Below are positions 1 through 7,138 of a stretch of DNA of 13,735 bases, piece by piece (within the stretch, counting starts at the first letter, position 1; each line of letters opens with the position of its first letter). The DNA is from Lachnospiraceae bacterium. Its GTDB lineage: Bacteria; Bacillota; Clostridia; Lachnospirales; Lachnospiraceae. The notes under the pieces are model-generated. The model ran no database searches. It worked only from the letters and a program-made list of their open reading frames with translations, and was not told the DNA's origin. Location of the stretch: NCBI GenBank assembly GCA_900759665.1, contig CAAEWE010000083.1, positions 1-13,735 on the forward strand. Reading direction: 5' to 3'. A program made the translations under genes and the position numbers.

Positions 1-209
1 CACGTTCATCGAACATCGAAACAGCAAAGCAATCAGACTTCCCGCAAGCCGTTAGTGACAAGGCAATTTCCAGACACAGCTCCGGGTATTCAGGTTCTTA
101 AAAGCCAAAAATCATATTCAATACCCCGGAACATCAGAAACAGTCTGGGCGTATTATAGTTCTTGGTGTGGGAAGTTTGAGTAAAATAAAATCAAAAACG
201 GGGGCTCTT
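1..209. other. Left edge and leader of the TetR gene; no gene recognised
   Basis: No confident gene lies here. One forward frame is open from the window edge to a stop at 53-55 (17 codons) and could be the tail of a gene cut by the edge, but I do not recognise it. A weak promoter for the TetR gene can be drawn: -35-like GGAACA at 128-133, an 18-base spacer and -10-like TATTAT at 152-157. Only the -10 is a good match. A short imperfect palindrome, ACGTTC with GAACAT, sits at 2-16. Confidence 0.3.
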
Positions 210-803
210 ATGAATAAAAATATACAGGATGAGCGGTTTCTCGTGGCAGAGGAGGCGATCTGCCAGGCATTCTATGAAATTGCCCAAAAAAAGACACTGG
301 AGCGGATCACAGTGTCTGATGTTATTAAAAAAGCCGGGATCGTCCGGAGTACCTTTTATAATCATTACGAAGGAATTCCCGATCTGTTGGATACAGTGGA
401 GGATCAGACGATCCACCATCTCTTTACGATGATGGATCAGTTCCATGTCAAAAAACACACCCCGCAGGATAATTCTGTCATTATCCTCCGTTTTTATCAG
501 AATTTATGCAGCTATATCCGGGAAAATCCTTTTCTGGCACAGCTGCTTGGCAGTCCCCGCGGTGATGCATTCTTTGAGAAAACTCTGACCATGTTTCACC
601 GGTATGTCAGAGACGCAGCCGATCTCACCGGCTCCACCGTACATTCCAGACAGGAGGTATCTTTCGCGATCGCTTATTCCATTGGCGGAGCACTTGGCAT
701 TCTCCACAAATGGACAAAGGAGGATTTTGCAGCTCCGGCAGATACCGTTGCAAAGCTTTTGGCAGACTCCTTTTCAAAAGCCACACTCCCCTATCTGGAT
801 TGA
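210..803 (+). CDS. TetR/AcrR family transcriptional regulator
   Basis: A 197-residue one-domain-plus-ligand-pocket regulator. The N-terminal helix-turn-helix is at about residues 33-52 (ITVSDVIKKAG followed by STFYNHY, the usual TetR recognition-helix pattern). The C-terminal two thirds are helical and poorly conserved, as is normal for the effector-binding part of the family. I chose the ATG at 210, which follows a G-rich stretch (GGGGGC), over the upstream in-frame GTG at 168, which has no ribosome binding site. It is convergent with the acyl-AMP ligase gene, and the two reading frames overlap by 13 bases. From its position it is the likely local regulator of the condensation/carrier/ligase genes; the palindromes at 4103-4160 are candidate operators. 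The ligand is unknown; an acyl-CoA, a fatty acid or the amide product would fit the context. Family assignment is firm, target assignment is inference. Confidence 0.9.
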   Translation: MNKNIQDERFLVAEEAICQAFYEIAQKKTLERITVSDVIKKAGIVRSTFYNHYEGIPDLLDTVEDQTIHHLFTMMDQFHVKKHTPQDNSVIILRFYQNLCSYIRENPFLAQLLGSPRGDAFFEKTLTMFHRYVRDAADLTGSTVHSRQEVSFAIAYSIGGALGILHKWTKEDFAAPADTVAKLLADSFSKATLPYLD

Positions 804-2350
804 TCACCTGCTTCATCTATATTTACTTTTGCACGGACAATCTTGCCCGTTGCATTGCGCACAAATGGATTTTTCCGGACAACCAGCCCCGTGATCTGAC
901 GGTAGGTTGGTTGTTTTTTGTTGTATTCATCCAGTACATCCTGAAGTTTTTTGTGTATCATCTGTTCATCCAGTGACATCGCTTCCACAACCGCCTGCTC
1001 CGGATAAATGTGGGCAGACAGCCCCTGAGCTTCCCCGGTAATGATGACTTCCCCCACCAGAGGATCCAGTCCGATCTTATTTTCTATTTCCTCCGGAGAT
1101 ATATTCTCTCCATTGGAAAGAATGATCAGATTTTTGACACGGCCGTTGATAAACAGGAATCCATCCTCATCCAGATATCCCTTGTCTCCGGTATGCAGCC
1201 AGCCTCCCCGGAGTGCCTCTTTTGTTTCCTGCGGCATTTTGTAATATCCTTTCATAACGCTGCTTCCCCGCACCAGGATCTCACCATTTTCAAAGGAAAC
1301 CTCTACATTAGACAGTGGCCGTCCGATGGAGCCCGCCTTGTGGTCTTCCACGGAATTTGTACTGATCACGGGAGAGCATTCCGACATGCCATATCCCTCC
1401 AGCACCTGCACACCGTACTCCTCAAACTTTCCGATATAGAAAGGATCCAGATGTGCCCCGCCGGTAAATATGGTATGGAGAGCCGGTCCAAACACCTCTC
1501 CTGCCACAGCCTTTTGGGGAAGGGATGCATCTGCCATGCTGAGCTTTTTGTACAGTGTCTCTATCATCATCGGCACCATCAGCATCATCTCCGGCTGGAA
1601 GATGCCCATATTCCGCACCATATGCATAAAGGAATCATTGATACAAAGCGTTGCTCCCAGGGAGAAGCCCTTGAGCCAGTCCATGACAAGACAGAATGCA
1701 TGATGGATCGGAAGCACGCTCAGAACCTTTGTTCCGGGTTTTACGGAAATCGTCACGGACAATACGTTCTGTGCCAGATTTGCCTGTGTGAGCATAACAC
1801 CCTTACTTTTGCCGGTGGTTCCGGACGTATAAATGATCGTTGCAATGTCCTCTGCCCTGACTTGCTCCTTTTGATCCTCTGCCTGTTCTCCTTCTTCCAA
1901 AAGCTGTGCTAACGGAAAGACTCTGTCTGCCGGTTCCTCTCCCTGTCCCTGAAGCATCCAGATCTGTTTCAGCTTCGGACAGGACGATAAGATCCCCGGG
2001 ATCAGGGAACGATTCTTTTCACTGATAAATAATGCCTCACTGTCCGACCGGTTTAACAGTTCTTCCAGATCTTCTGCCGGCAGTCCCGCATCTAATGGCA
2101 CTGCCACACTGCCGCCGGTAATCACTGCGAGATAGCTTTCGATCCATTCCGGACTACTACTTCCGATCAAAGCAATATGCTTTCCTTTCATCTCTTTTCC
2201 CTGCAGTCCCCGTCGGATCCTGCCGATCCGCTCCCAGAGTTCCCCATAGGTCTCTCCGCACACTTCTCGTTTTTTCAGCCACTGGACCGCTGTAACATCG
2301 CTATGTTCCCGGACACTGTTGTCCAGAATTTCTCCAATCAGCATACTCAT
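791..2350 (-). CDS. AMP-dependent acyl ligase (fatty-acyl-AMP/CoA ligase family)
   Basis: A 519-residue adenylate-forming enzyme, expected to activate a carboxylic acid with ATP and load it as a thioester, here most likely on the adjacent carrier protein. Visible core motifs: the P-loop TIIYTSGTTGKSKGV at about 172-186, GYGMSECSP at about 319-327, HTGDKGYLDEDG at about 386-397, GRVKNLIILSNGENISPEEIE split around 403-423, and the C-terminal catalytic Lys in NATGKI at about 503. The layout resembles long-chain acyl ligases more than amino-acid adenylation domains. The ATG at 2350 is chosen because AAAGGAG lies 8 bases upstream; it overlaps the carrier gene's TGA as ATGA, indicating translational coupling. 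A GTG nine bases earlier is the alternative. The 3' end overlaps the convergent TetR gene. An amino-acid substrate cannot be excluded, but the fatty-acid type is favoured by motif style and context. Confidence 0.9.
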   Translation of the reverse strand: MSMLIGEILDNSVREHSDVTAVQWLKKREVCGETYGELWERIGRIRRGLQGKEMKGKHIALIGSSSPEWIESYLAVITGGSVAVPLDAGLPAEDLEELLNRSDSEALFISEKNRSLIPGILSSCPKLKQIWMLQGQGEEPADRVFPLAQLLEEGEQAEDQKEQVRAEDIATIIYTSGTTGKSKGVMLTQANLAQNVLSVTISVKPGTKVLSVLPIHHAFCLVMDWLKGFSLGATLCINDSFMHMVRNMGIFQPEMMLMVPMMIETLYKKLSMADASLPQKAVAGEVFGPALHTIFTGGAHLDPFYIGKFEEYGVQVLEGYGMSECSPVISTNSVEDHKAGSIGRPLSNVEVSFENGEILVRGSSVMKGYYKMPQETKEALRGGWLHTGDKGYLDEDGFLFINGRVKNLIILSNGENISPEEIENKIGLDPLVGEVIITGEAQGLSAHIYPEQAVVEAMSLDEQMIHKKLQDVLDEYNKKQPTYRQITGLVVRKNPFVRNATGKIVRAKVNIDEAGDQSR

Positions 2351-2577
2351 TCCAAACACTCCTTTTCCAGTAATTCCAATGCTTCGCCGATCGTCCGGAC
2401 CTGCAGGGCATCTTCTTCCTCCAGCTCAATATCAAATGTATCCTCCAGTTCTCCCAACAGAGACATAAAGTCCAGCGAGCTGAATCCCAGATCCTCCCGG
2501 AATCTTTTTTCCGGATCCATATCCTCCGGCTTTGTTTCGCAGTATCTTGCCACAATTTCTTTAAATGTCTGTTCCAT
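2347..2577 (-). CDS. Acyl/peptidyl carrier protein
   Basis: A 76-residue carrier protein of normal length for the family. The phosphopantetheine attachment site is Ser34 in DLGFSSLDF (residues 29-37); most carrier proteins have Asp before this Ser, here it is Ser33. The remainder is acidic and helical (helix III region EDTFDIELEEED), as expected. The ATG at 2577 is preceded by GGAGG at 8 bases; a GTG-ATG pair at 2590-2595 in the same frame is a weaker alternative. It lies about 30 bases after the condensation gene and overlaps the ligase start by four bases. It would hold the activated acyl group as a thioester between ligase and condensation enzyme. No phosphopantetheinyl transferase is present in the window, so activation must come from elsewhere in the genome. 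Confidence 0.92.
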   Translation of the reverse strand: MEQTFKEIVARYCETKPEDMDPEKRFREDLGFSSLDFMSLLGELEDTFDIELEEEDALQVRTIGEALELLEKECLE

Positions 2578-2607
2578 CGTCTCATCCTCCATCACTATGT
2601 TATTCCC

Positions 2608-3996
2608 TCAAACTTTTTCCATGATCTCTCCCAGTGTTATTTCCGGATCTTCCATGCCGGCAAATAACACACGCATAAGATAATAGTACATGATCTCCAT
2701 ATCCTTTTCGCAAAGATGTGCCGTCTGATAATGGAAGGAAAAGCAGGTTCCGCCATCCGGCGTATGGGATACCGTAAGATACATTTTTTTGGTTGCCGCT
2801 CCATTGGCAAACCACCGGGCATGGGTCCTGATTCCCTCCAGATAAGGATTATCCACAGATACCGGCATCGGCTGATAAGTCAGATAACAGCTCTCATACG
2901 CCGTGTGCTCCGGCGTATGGTACCTGCGCTTCATTTCCTGTACGATCAGCTCCGGATCATAATTGCTATGAAGGTATATCCGGTTCTGTACATTCTGGAT
3001 CTCGTATGCCGCATCTAGAAACTCCGTATCCGGCGTCATCACCGTACGGCACGGAAACATAATGGTTCTGCTGCCTCCCGAGGTCCATTCTGCTTTGGTG
3101 GAACGCCTGGAAATGAAATTCTGTATGGTAATGTCTTCCTGACCGTTATTAACCTTGGACAGATATGTCCTGATCCCCAAAAGCAAAAGATTGGTCACGG
3201 AAATCTGGTGTGTCTGACAAAAATCCATCATCCTCCCGGTCGGCTCCGGCTCGAGGATATAGTCTTTGACCTGCACAAACAGGTTCTCCATCTCTATATC
3301 CGCTGCACGCAGCGTGGGATCGTTATGCTTTTTTCTTGCCTGGGCAAGCACCTCCGGACCCTGAATATCCGAATAAAGCGGTTCGCCCAATGTATCCAGC
3401 TGATCCTCCCAGAATTTTTTATCCTTTAAAAATCTCTTCTGACGTGATGCTTTTGCAAGATCCGTCCGGAGTACTTCCTCGTAGTCCGCCAGCGGTTCCG
3501 GCCTTGGTGCCTGAAAACGGTAATGCGTATACAGCTTCATCACATCATTGATCATGACCACCAGACCACAGGAGTCGATCAGGCGGTGATCCATATGGAT
3601 AAAGAAGCCTTCGTAACCTTCCGGCAGCTTCATCAGCCGGATCTCACACATGGGCACATCGTCCCCCTCAAAGGTTTCATATGCCCATCCCTGCATGATT
3701 TCATCTGCTTTTTCCATCGACAGATCAGACAGATCAAACGTCTTGAGCTTCCGGTTGTCTCTTTTCATGATATACTGTTGTACTTCGCCGTGTTTATCCG
3801 GTCGGGTAAAACGTACTCTCATACACCCATATCTGCAGATTTCTTCACGAAGGCATTTTTCCAGCAATGCCATGTCCAGTTCTGCCTGTAACGCTGCCAC
3901 AACACTGACACCGGAAACCTGCTGTGTATGATACCGGTTGATCCAGTGATGATGCATCTTTTGAGCCGCTGTCAGCGGATAACATGTTCTCTCCAT
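2608..3996 (-). CDS. Free-standing NRPS-like condensation domain protein
   Basis: A 462-residue protein with the plan of a single condensation domain (chloramphenicol acetyltransferase-like double fold). The catalytic HHxxxDG region is DHRLIDS at about residues 136-142 (in FFIHMDHRLIDSCG): the second, catalytic His and the Asp are kept, while the first His is Asp and the Gly is Ser. N-terminal YPLTAAQ matches the usual C1-type start motif (YPLT.AQ). The C-terminal half has the IQNFISRRSTKAEW and TIMFPCR stretch where other condensation domains carry the NRP..G.F.N..PLR motif. The ATG at 3996 follows AGAGGAA with a good spacing; the in-frame ATG at 4023 has none. First gene of a three-gene set with carrier and ligase. 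Expected role: transfer of a carrier-bound acyl group to an amine. The exact acyl and amine are not readable from the sequence. It lacks fused adenylation or thioesterase domains. Confidence 0.85.
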   Translation of the reverse strand: MERTCYPLTAAQKMHHHWINRYHTQQVSGVSVVAALQAELDMALLEKCLREEICRYGCMRVRFTRPDKHGEVQQYIMKRDNRKLKTFDLSDLSMEKADEIMQGWAYETFEGDDVPMCEIRLMKLPEGYEGFFIHMDHRLIDSCGLVVMINDVMKLYTHYRFQAPRPEPLADYEEVLRTDLAKASRQKRFLKDKKFWEDQLDTLGEPLYSDIQGPEVLAQARKKHNDPTLRAADIEMENLFVQVKDYILEPEPTGRMMDFCQTHQISVTNLLLLGIRTYLSKVNNGQEDITIQNFISRRSTKAEWTSGGSRTIMFPCRTVMTPDTEFLDAAYEIQNVQNRIYLHSNYDPELIVQEMKRRYHTPEHTAYESCYLTYQPMPVSVDNPYLEGIRTHARWFANGAATKKMYLTVSHTPDGGTCFSFHYQTAHLCEKDMEIMYYYLMRVLFAGMEDPEITLGEIMEKV

Positions 3997-4102
3997 ACAA
4001 TTCCTCTTTTCCTGCCAGATCATTTATTGTTTCTGCAAGTCAGAGTAACACAATGGAAATTACATTTCTACTCCGCAAAACGCTTAACGGACACCATGAA
4101 AA

Positions 4103-4130
4103 AAAGTGTCCGGAACTTACCGTACACTTT
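4103..4130. promoter_or_regulatory. Candidate operator 1 (28-bp imperfect palindrome)
   Basis: Left arm AAAGTGTCCGG and right arm CCGTACACTTT are reverse complements at 10 of 11 positions, separated by AACTTA. Size and symmetry are typical of TetR-family operators. It lies between the hydrolase stop and the condensation gene, about 120 bases upstream of the condensation start codon. Confidence 0.6.
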
Positions 4131-4137
4131 CTCATTT

Positions 4138-4160
4138 TATGTTCGATATTTTCGGACATA
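4138..4160. promoter_or_regulatory. Candidate operator 2 (23-bp imperfect palindrome)
   Basis: Arms TATGTTCGA and TCGGACATA are reverse complements at 8 of 9 positions, with a 5-base spacer. It shares the TGTNCG half-site with operator 1, and the centres are about 32.5 bases apart, near three helical turns. A fifth half-site, CGGACA at 4088-4093, lies on the gene-proximal side. I could not pick out a convincing -35/-10 pair in this spacer. Confidence 0.55.
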
Positions 4161-4161
4161 T

Positions 4162-5076
4162 CTATCTTATTCCGGCTCCTGCATCATATTTTTCAAAGAA
4201 CCGAAGCAGCGACTGATGATATTTTTCCCATTGCTGAAAAGCACAGCACAGATGTCTCGCCCCACCGATGATCACAAGTCTTTTGGGAGCACGGCACATC
4301 TGATAATTTTTTACCGACTGATCCGGATGGACAAAGCCGTCCCTGGAACCATGAAAAAACAAAACCGGTCTGTGGTTGACTGCCATGGCATGTGTGGTAT
4401 CTGCATCCTTCATGGAAAAATGAGCCTGAAGACGGCACCTGACCGATAACCGCCATAACAGCACCGGAATATGAGGAAGATGAAACCAGCTTGAAGCCAT
4501 GTGCTGAAACTGCGATTTCATGGATACAAATCCGCAGTCTGCAATGATCCCCTTTACATAATGAGGTAATTCCTTTCCGGATGCCATAAGCACTGCGGAT
4601 GCTCCCATGGATTTGCCAAACAGATAGATCGGAAGCCGTTTTTTGTTTCGTTTTGCCAGATACCAGCACCACCGTTTCACATCCTCCTGCTCCAAAGCTC
4701 CAAATGTGATATATTCTCCCTCACTGGCTCCACAGCTTCTCTGATCGATAAACAGCAGATTACACCCGTGTTCATGTAAAAAACGGGCATCCGGTGCAAA
4801 GTCCCCAAATCCGCTTCCGCGATACCCATGGGACAGAAGTATCGTGCGTATGGCATTTTCTGCCGGCAGATAGAAGGCATGCAACTGCAGTCCGTCATGG
4901 CTTCTTACAAAACAATGCTGCATATGCTGCTCCATGCACCACTGTTTCCCCTGTTCATACTCCTCCGGAAACCAGACACGCGGATGATTGATCTTCATTT
5001 TACGGGGTTTGAATCCTTCCCTGGTTCCTGCTTTCGTCCTTTTTTTATTTCTAATGACCATTCGGAATAAAATCAC
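4162..5076 (-). CDS. Alpha/beta hydrolase
   Basis: A 304-residue serine hydrolase. The nucleophile elbow is GKSMGAS with Ser at about 156, the oxyanion-side motif is SHGYRGSG at about 82-89, the acid is Asp at about 246 (HGSRDGFVHP) and the His is about 275 (GARH), so the triad is complete. The N-terminus is basic (NKKRTKAGTREG) with no clear membrane segment. Overall pattern resembles the YqkD-like/esterase group of Firmicutes. An AGAGGTGAT ribosome binding site precedes the GTG at 5076 by 8 bases; a GTG at 5085 and an ATG at 5061 are alternatives. It follows the nucleotidyltransferase gene by about five bases, so the two are almost certainly co-transcribed. With no visible terminator after it, transcription could run into the condensation gene 166 bases on. 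A role in hydrolysing acyl products or precursors is possible but unproven. Confidence 0.88.
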   Translation of the reverse strand: MILFRMVIRNKKRTKAGTREGFKPRKMKINHPRVWFPEEYEQGKQWCMEQHMQHCFVRSHDGLQLHAFYLPAENAIRTILLSHGYRGSGFGDFAPDARFLHEHGCNLLFIDQRSCGASEGEYITFGALEQEDVKRWCWYLAKRNKKRLPIYLFGKSMGASAVLMASGKELPHYVKGIIADCGFVSMKSQFQHMASSWFHLPHIPVLLWRLSVRCRLQAHFSMKDADTTHAMAVNHRPVLFFHGSRDGFVHPDQSVKNYQMCRAPKRLVIIGGARHLCCAFQQWEKYHQSLLRFFEKYDAGAGIR

Positions 5077-5081
5077 ATCTA

Positions 5082-6308
5082 TCACCTCTCTTTCCGGATT
5101 TTTTTCACAATTTTTACTTCATGCAATATCCTGCTTCTGCGCTCTTTGCAAAGGATCATCCGGAAAGCCCGGTACACCCAGTAAAATGGCAGCAGCCAGT
5201 GATGTCTTTTCAAAGCCGGACAATAATCGTAATGCTCTTTTCCCGGAAACAGCCTCTTTAATACATAAGAAGCTTTTGAAATCCTTCCGTCTTGTTTCCG
5301 GTACCGGCTCATATTGTTTATGACTCTGTGCTCTGTCGTACCATATGCACCGGAAGTCATATAGTAACACAGCAGCTTTTTCTCTTCCGTTGAAAGGGCG
5401 TAACGATATCTCCCCGTCCCTTCCTCTGCGAGAGTATCGTTCATCCGGAACACTTTCTTGCAAAGAACTCTGTTTGCCTGTTCAAAATCATCAATCCCCA
5501 GGATCCCGCACTGCTTGTCAATATAACGAAAATCAAGGGTATCTTCCAGCCGGTTCAGATACACATACTGATCCAGCAGAGAACGGATCCCTGTCCCGCT
5601 TCCGTCAAAGTGCTTGAAGGTATGTGTCATGATATATACATAGAAATCCTCATCCGTAAACCGGTACTCGAAACGATTCCCTATCGGGTGCAGACGGTCT
5701 TTGATCCTATCATAATAGGTTATCCACTCATTATGATGGCCGGCTCCGTAAAGGGAAGTATGCATTTCAAAATTATAGACCGGTTTCTTTTCATAGACAT
5801 CATGATTGCCCCGATCAAAGGCTTCGACCTCATAACCACGGCTTACCATGTAATCCCGGATCTGACCGGCATATGCCTGATCAAACAAAATATCATTGTC
5901 CGACATCTGCCTCATGCCGATGGATGGATAGAAATCCTTTAATATCACGCCTTTTAACGGCATATGCCAGATTCCCTGCTCATCCATATAGGAAAAGAGC
6001 TCCGCCCGCTCCTGATCGAACAGGATGACCTTGCGGATGGCTTTGGCAATGCTCTGTTCCCACTCTGCCGGAAGCTTCACTCCGGCCTTTTTCAGTACGG
6101 TTCCGGTCAGTACATCCACAAAATGAGCCTTGCTGAATTGATACAGTGTCTGCAGCTTATCTGCGTCGTATGCTTTCTGAAATGCTGCGATATAATCCAT
6201 AGCGGGCATTTTGTCATTTACGCCACACCCCAGCAGATAAAGCAGATCGCACATGATATCGGAAAGGTCAGCGTTTTTCATTTCATTTTCCATGCTTTTT
6301 TCTTTCAC
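5082..6308 (-). CDS. PF14907-type nucleotidyltransferase family protein
   Basis: A 408-residue protein with the signature of the uncharacterised nucleotidyltransferase family PF14907 (NTP_transf_5): MPLKGVILKDFYP at about 116-128 followed by MRQMSDNDILF at about 132-142, whose D-x-D would bind the metal and nucleotide. The middle (YEVEAFDRGNHDVYEKK and a following HTSLYG) also fits the family, as does the His-rich HTFKHFDGSG stretch. The C-terminus is strongly basic (RRSRILHEVKIVKKIRKER). The GTG at 6308 is chosen since GGAGAGG lies 8 bases upstream; the GTG at 6317 is too close to that site and the ATG at 6293 has none. Substrates for this family are not established; members occur near capsule, cell-wall and peptide-modification loci. 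First gene of a unit with the hydrolase, behind the promoter at 6342-6370. Confidence 0.8.
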   Translation of the reverse strand: MKEKSMENEMKNADLSDIMCDLLYLLGCGVNDKMPAMDYIAAFQKAYDADKLQTLYQFSKAHFVDVLTGTVLKKAGVKLPAEWEQSIAKAIRKVILFDQERAELFSYMDEQGIWHMPLKGVILKDFYPSIGMRQMSDNDILFDQAYAGQIRDYMVSRGYEVEAFDRGNHDVYEKKPVYNFEMHTSLYGAGHHNEWITYYDRIKDRLHPIGNRFEYRFTDEDFYVYIMTHTFKHFDGSGTGIRSLLDQYVYLNRLEDTLDFRYIDKQCGILGIDDFEQANRVLCKKVFRMNDTLAEEGTGRYRYALSTEEKKLLCYYMTSGAYGTTEHRVINNMSRYRKQDGRISKASYVLKRLFPGKEHYDYCPALKRHHWLLPFYWVYRAFRMILCKERRSRILHEVKIVKKIRKER

Positions 6309-6327
6309 CGGTACCACCTCTCCTTAT

Positions 6328-6383
6328 GAATTTTATAGATTATTATACCAGTGATATACCTATTTCGCAATGATAAACTTTAC
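6328..6383 (-). repeat. Duplicated promoter block, copy 1
   Basis: 56 bases identical at 50 positions to 9263-9318 in the same orientation. It covers -35, spacer, -10, about 13 bases upstream of the -35 and about 14 bases below the -10. Similarity fades in both directions, although both leaders go on to a CCACCTC ribosome-binding-site complement. Confidence 0.7.
6342..6370 (-). promoter_or_regulatory. Sigma-A promoter for the nucleotidyltransferase/hydrolase unit
   Basis: Read on minus: -35 TTGCGA (6365-6370), a 17-base spacer, then TGG and -10 TATAAT (6342-6347), that is a perfect -10 with the extended TGN. Predicted transcription start is about 6335, giving a short leader before the ribosome binding site. 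Confidence 0.75.
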
Positions 6384-6393
6384 ACCGGTTTCC

Positions 6394-7062
6394 TCACGAT
6401 GCCGGTTTCAACTCAAAATGATTACGATTTGTTTTTATCAATCCTTCTTTTTGCAACTTTGATATCTCTGTAGACATTGCTGCACGATCAATGCAAAGAT
6501 AATCCGCCAGCTGCTGCCGGTCAAAAGGAATGTCAAAAGACAACGACGAATGTCTGATGGACTCTGCTGACAGGTATGACAATAGTTTATCCCTTGTCGT
6601 CCGCTTCCCAACATGTGTAATCTTATCATTCAAGATCAGTATCTTATCTGCCAGGACACTGACCAGAGTACGGATCAGCTTCTGATGATGCCCGCATGCA
6701 GTGGGACAAGTAACCAACATCCTCCGGATATTTAGGAAAATGATCTCACAATCCTCATCCGCGACCACACTGATATTCAAAACAGCCCCCGGGTTTGCCG
6801 CATACGTTTCCCCAAAAAAATCACCGGCACGGCATTTTGCTAAAATATTCCGGTGCCCCCAGAGGTCTTCCTGAATGACAAGGACACAGCCTGACACCAC
6901 AAGTCCCATGACTTCGGTAGTATCTGCTGCCCTGAAAATATAAGAATCCCGCTCTTTGGAAACAGTTGCCGCCTCTACACAATGCAATACAGATAATATC
7001 TCGTTATCCGTAAGACCTTTAAAAAATGGACTATTTCGTAGAATAGGTAAATATTTTTCCAT
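6394..7062 (-). CDS. Crp/Fnr family transcriptional regulator
   Basis: A 222-residue regulator of normal Crp/Fnr length. The cyclic-nucleotide-like beta-barrel covers about residues 10-110 and includes the family turn GDFFGE at about 80-85. A long dimer helix follows (LIRTLVSVLADKILILNDK), then a winged HTH_Crp_2 helix-turn-helix at about 180-211 (FDRQQLADYLCIDRAAMSTEISKL split). Several Cys (in HCVE, GCVL, KCRAG, EDCE, CPTAC) might serve a metal, haem or redox sensor, but no clear N-terminal FNR-type iron-sulfur Cys cluster is seen. The start is ATG at 7062 behind GAGGAGGG. Divergent from the ferredoxin gene, with shared promoter DNA and palindromes, so it probably regulates that gene and itself. 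Regulators of this type in Clostridia often respond to redox or nitrosative stress; that is context knowledge, not visible here. Confidence 0.9.
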   Translation of the reverse strand: MEKYLPILRNSPFFKGLTDNEILSVLHCVEAATVSKERDSYIFRAADTTEVMGLVVSGCVLVIQEDLWGHRNILAKCRAGDFFGETYAANPGAVLNISVVADEDCEIIFLNIRRMLVTCPTACGHHQKLIRTLVSVLADKILILNDKITHVGKRTTRDKLLSYLSAESIRHSSLSFDIPFDRQQLADYLCIDRAAMSTEISKLQKEGLIKTNRNHFELKPAS

Positions 7063-7074
7063 AATCCCTCCTCA

Positions 7075-7090
7075 TGTTGGAAATCAAACA
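7075..7090. promoter_or_regulatory. Candidate Crp/Fnr-type operator
   Basis: TGTTGGAAATCAAACA: imperfect 16-base palindrome with TGTT/AACA ends, a form typical of Crp/Fnr sites. Its centre at 7082.5 is 41.5 bases upstream of the start predicted from the plus-strand -10 at 7112-7117, the standard class II activator position. It also lies downstream of the regulator gene's own predicted start, a repressing position. Confidence 0.55.
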
Positions 7091-7102
7091 TACAAGTTGT
7101 AT
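7090..7102. promoter_or_regulatory. Perfect 13-base palindrome ATACAAGTTGTAT
   Basis: Arms ATACAA and TTGTAT around a central G, abutting the Crp-like palindrome. It spans the predicted start of the regulator's transcript and the -35 to -22 zone of the ferredoxin promoter. It could be a second protein site or a half of an extended one. Confidence 0.4.
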
Positions 7103-7109
7103 TTATCAT

Positions 7110-7138
7110 ATTATAATTCTAACAGAAACAAAAGTTAA
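7110..7138 (-). promoter_or_regulatory. Promoter of the Crp/Fnr regulator gene
   Basis: Read on minus: -35 TTAACT (7133-7138), 17-base spacer, -10 TATAAT (7110-7115). Predicted start is about 7103, so the palindromes at 7075-7102 fall just downstream of it. Confidence 0.6.
7112..7117 (+). promoter_or_regulatory. -10 element of the ferredoxin gene promoter, no -35
   Basis: TATAAT on plus, overlapping the regulator's own -10 on minus. At the 17-base distance upstream the sequence is CATACA, a poor -35, which fits an activator-dependent promoter. Confidence 0.5.

Noticed and set aside
2..16. Short palindrome near the left edge as a third TetR operator
   Set aside because: Only one half-site of the TGTNCG type is present and the spacing differs from the two good sites.
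168..209. Upstream GTG start for the TetR gene
   Set aside because: No ribosome binding site before 168; the ATG at 210 gives a standard TetR N-terminus.
1010..1912. 300-codon forward open frame
   Set aside because: It is antisense to the acyl ligase, whose motifs are intact on minus, and its translation is rich in His, Cys and Ser with no domain pattern.
791..3996. A full peptide or polyketide synthetase
   Set aside because: Only single C, T and A parts are present, with no second module, ketosynthase, reductase or thioesterase in the window.
4089..4111. GGACAC/GTGTCC hairpin as a terminator after the hydrolase
   Set aside because: It has an 11-base loop and is not followed by a T run on minus; its arms are better explained as TGTNCG half-sites.
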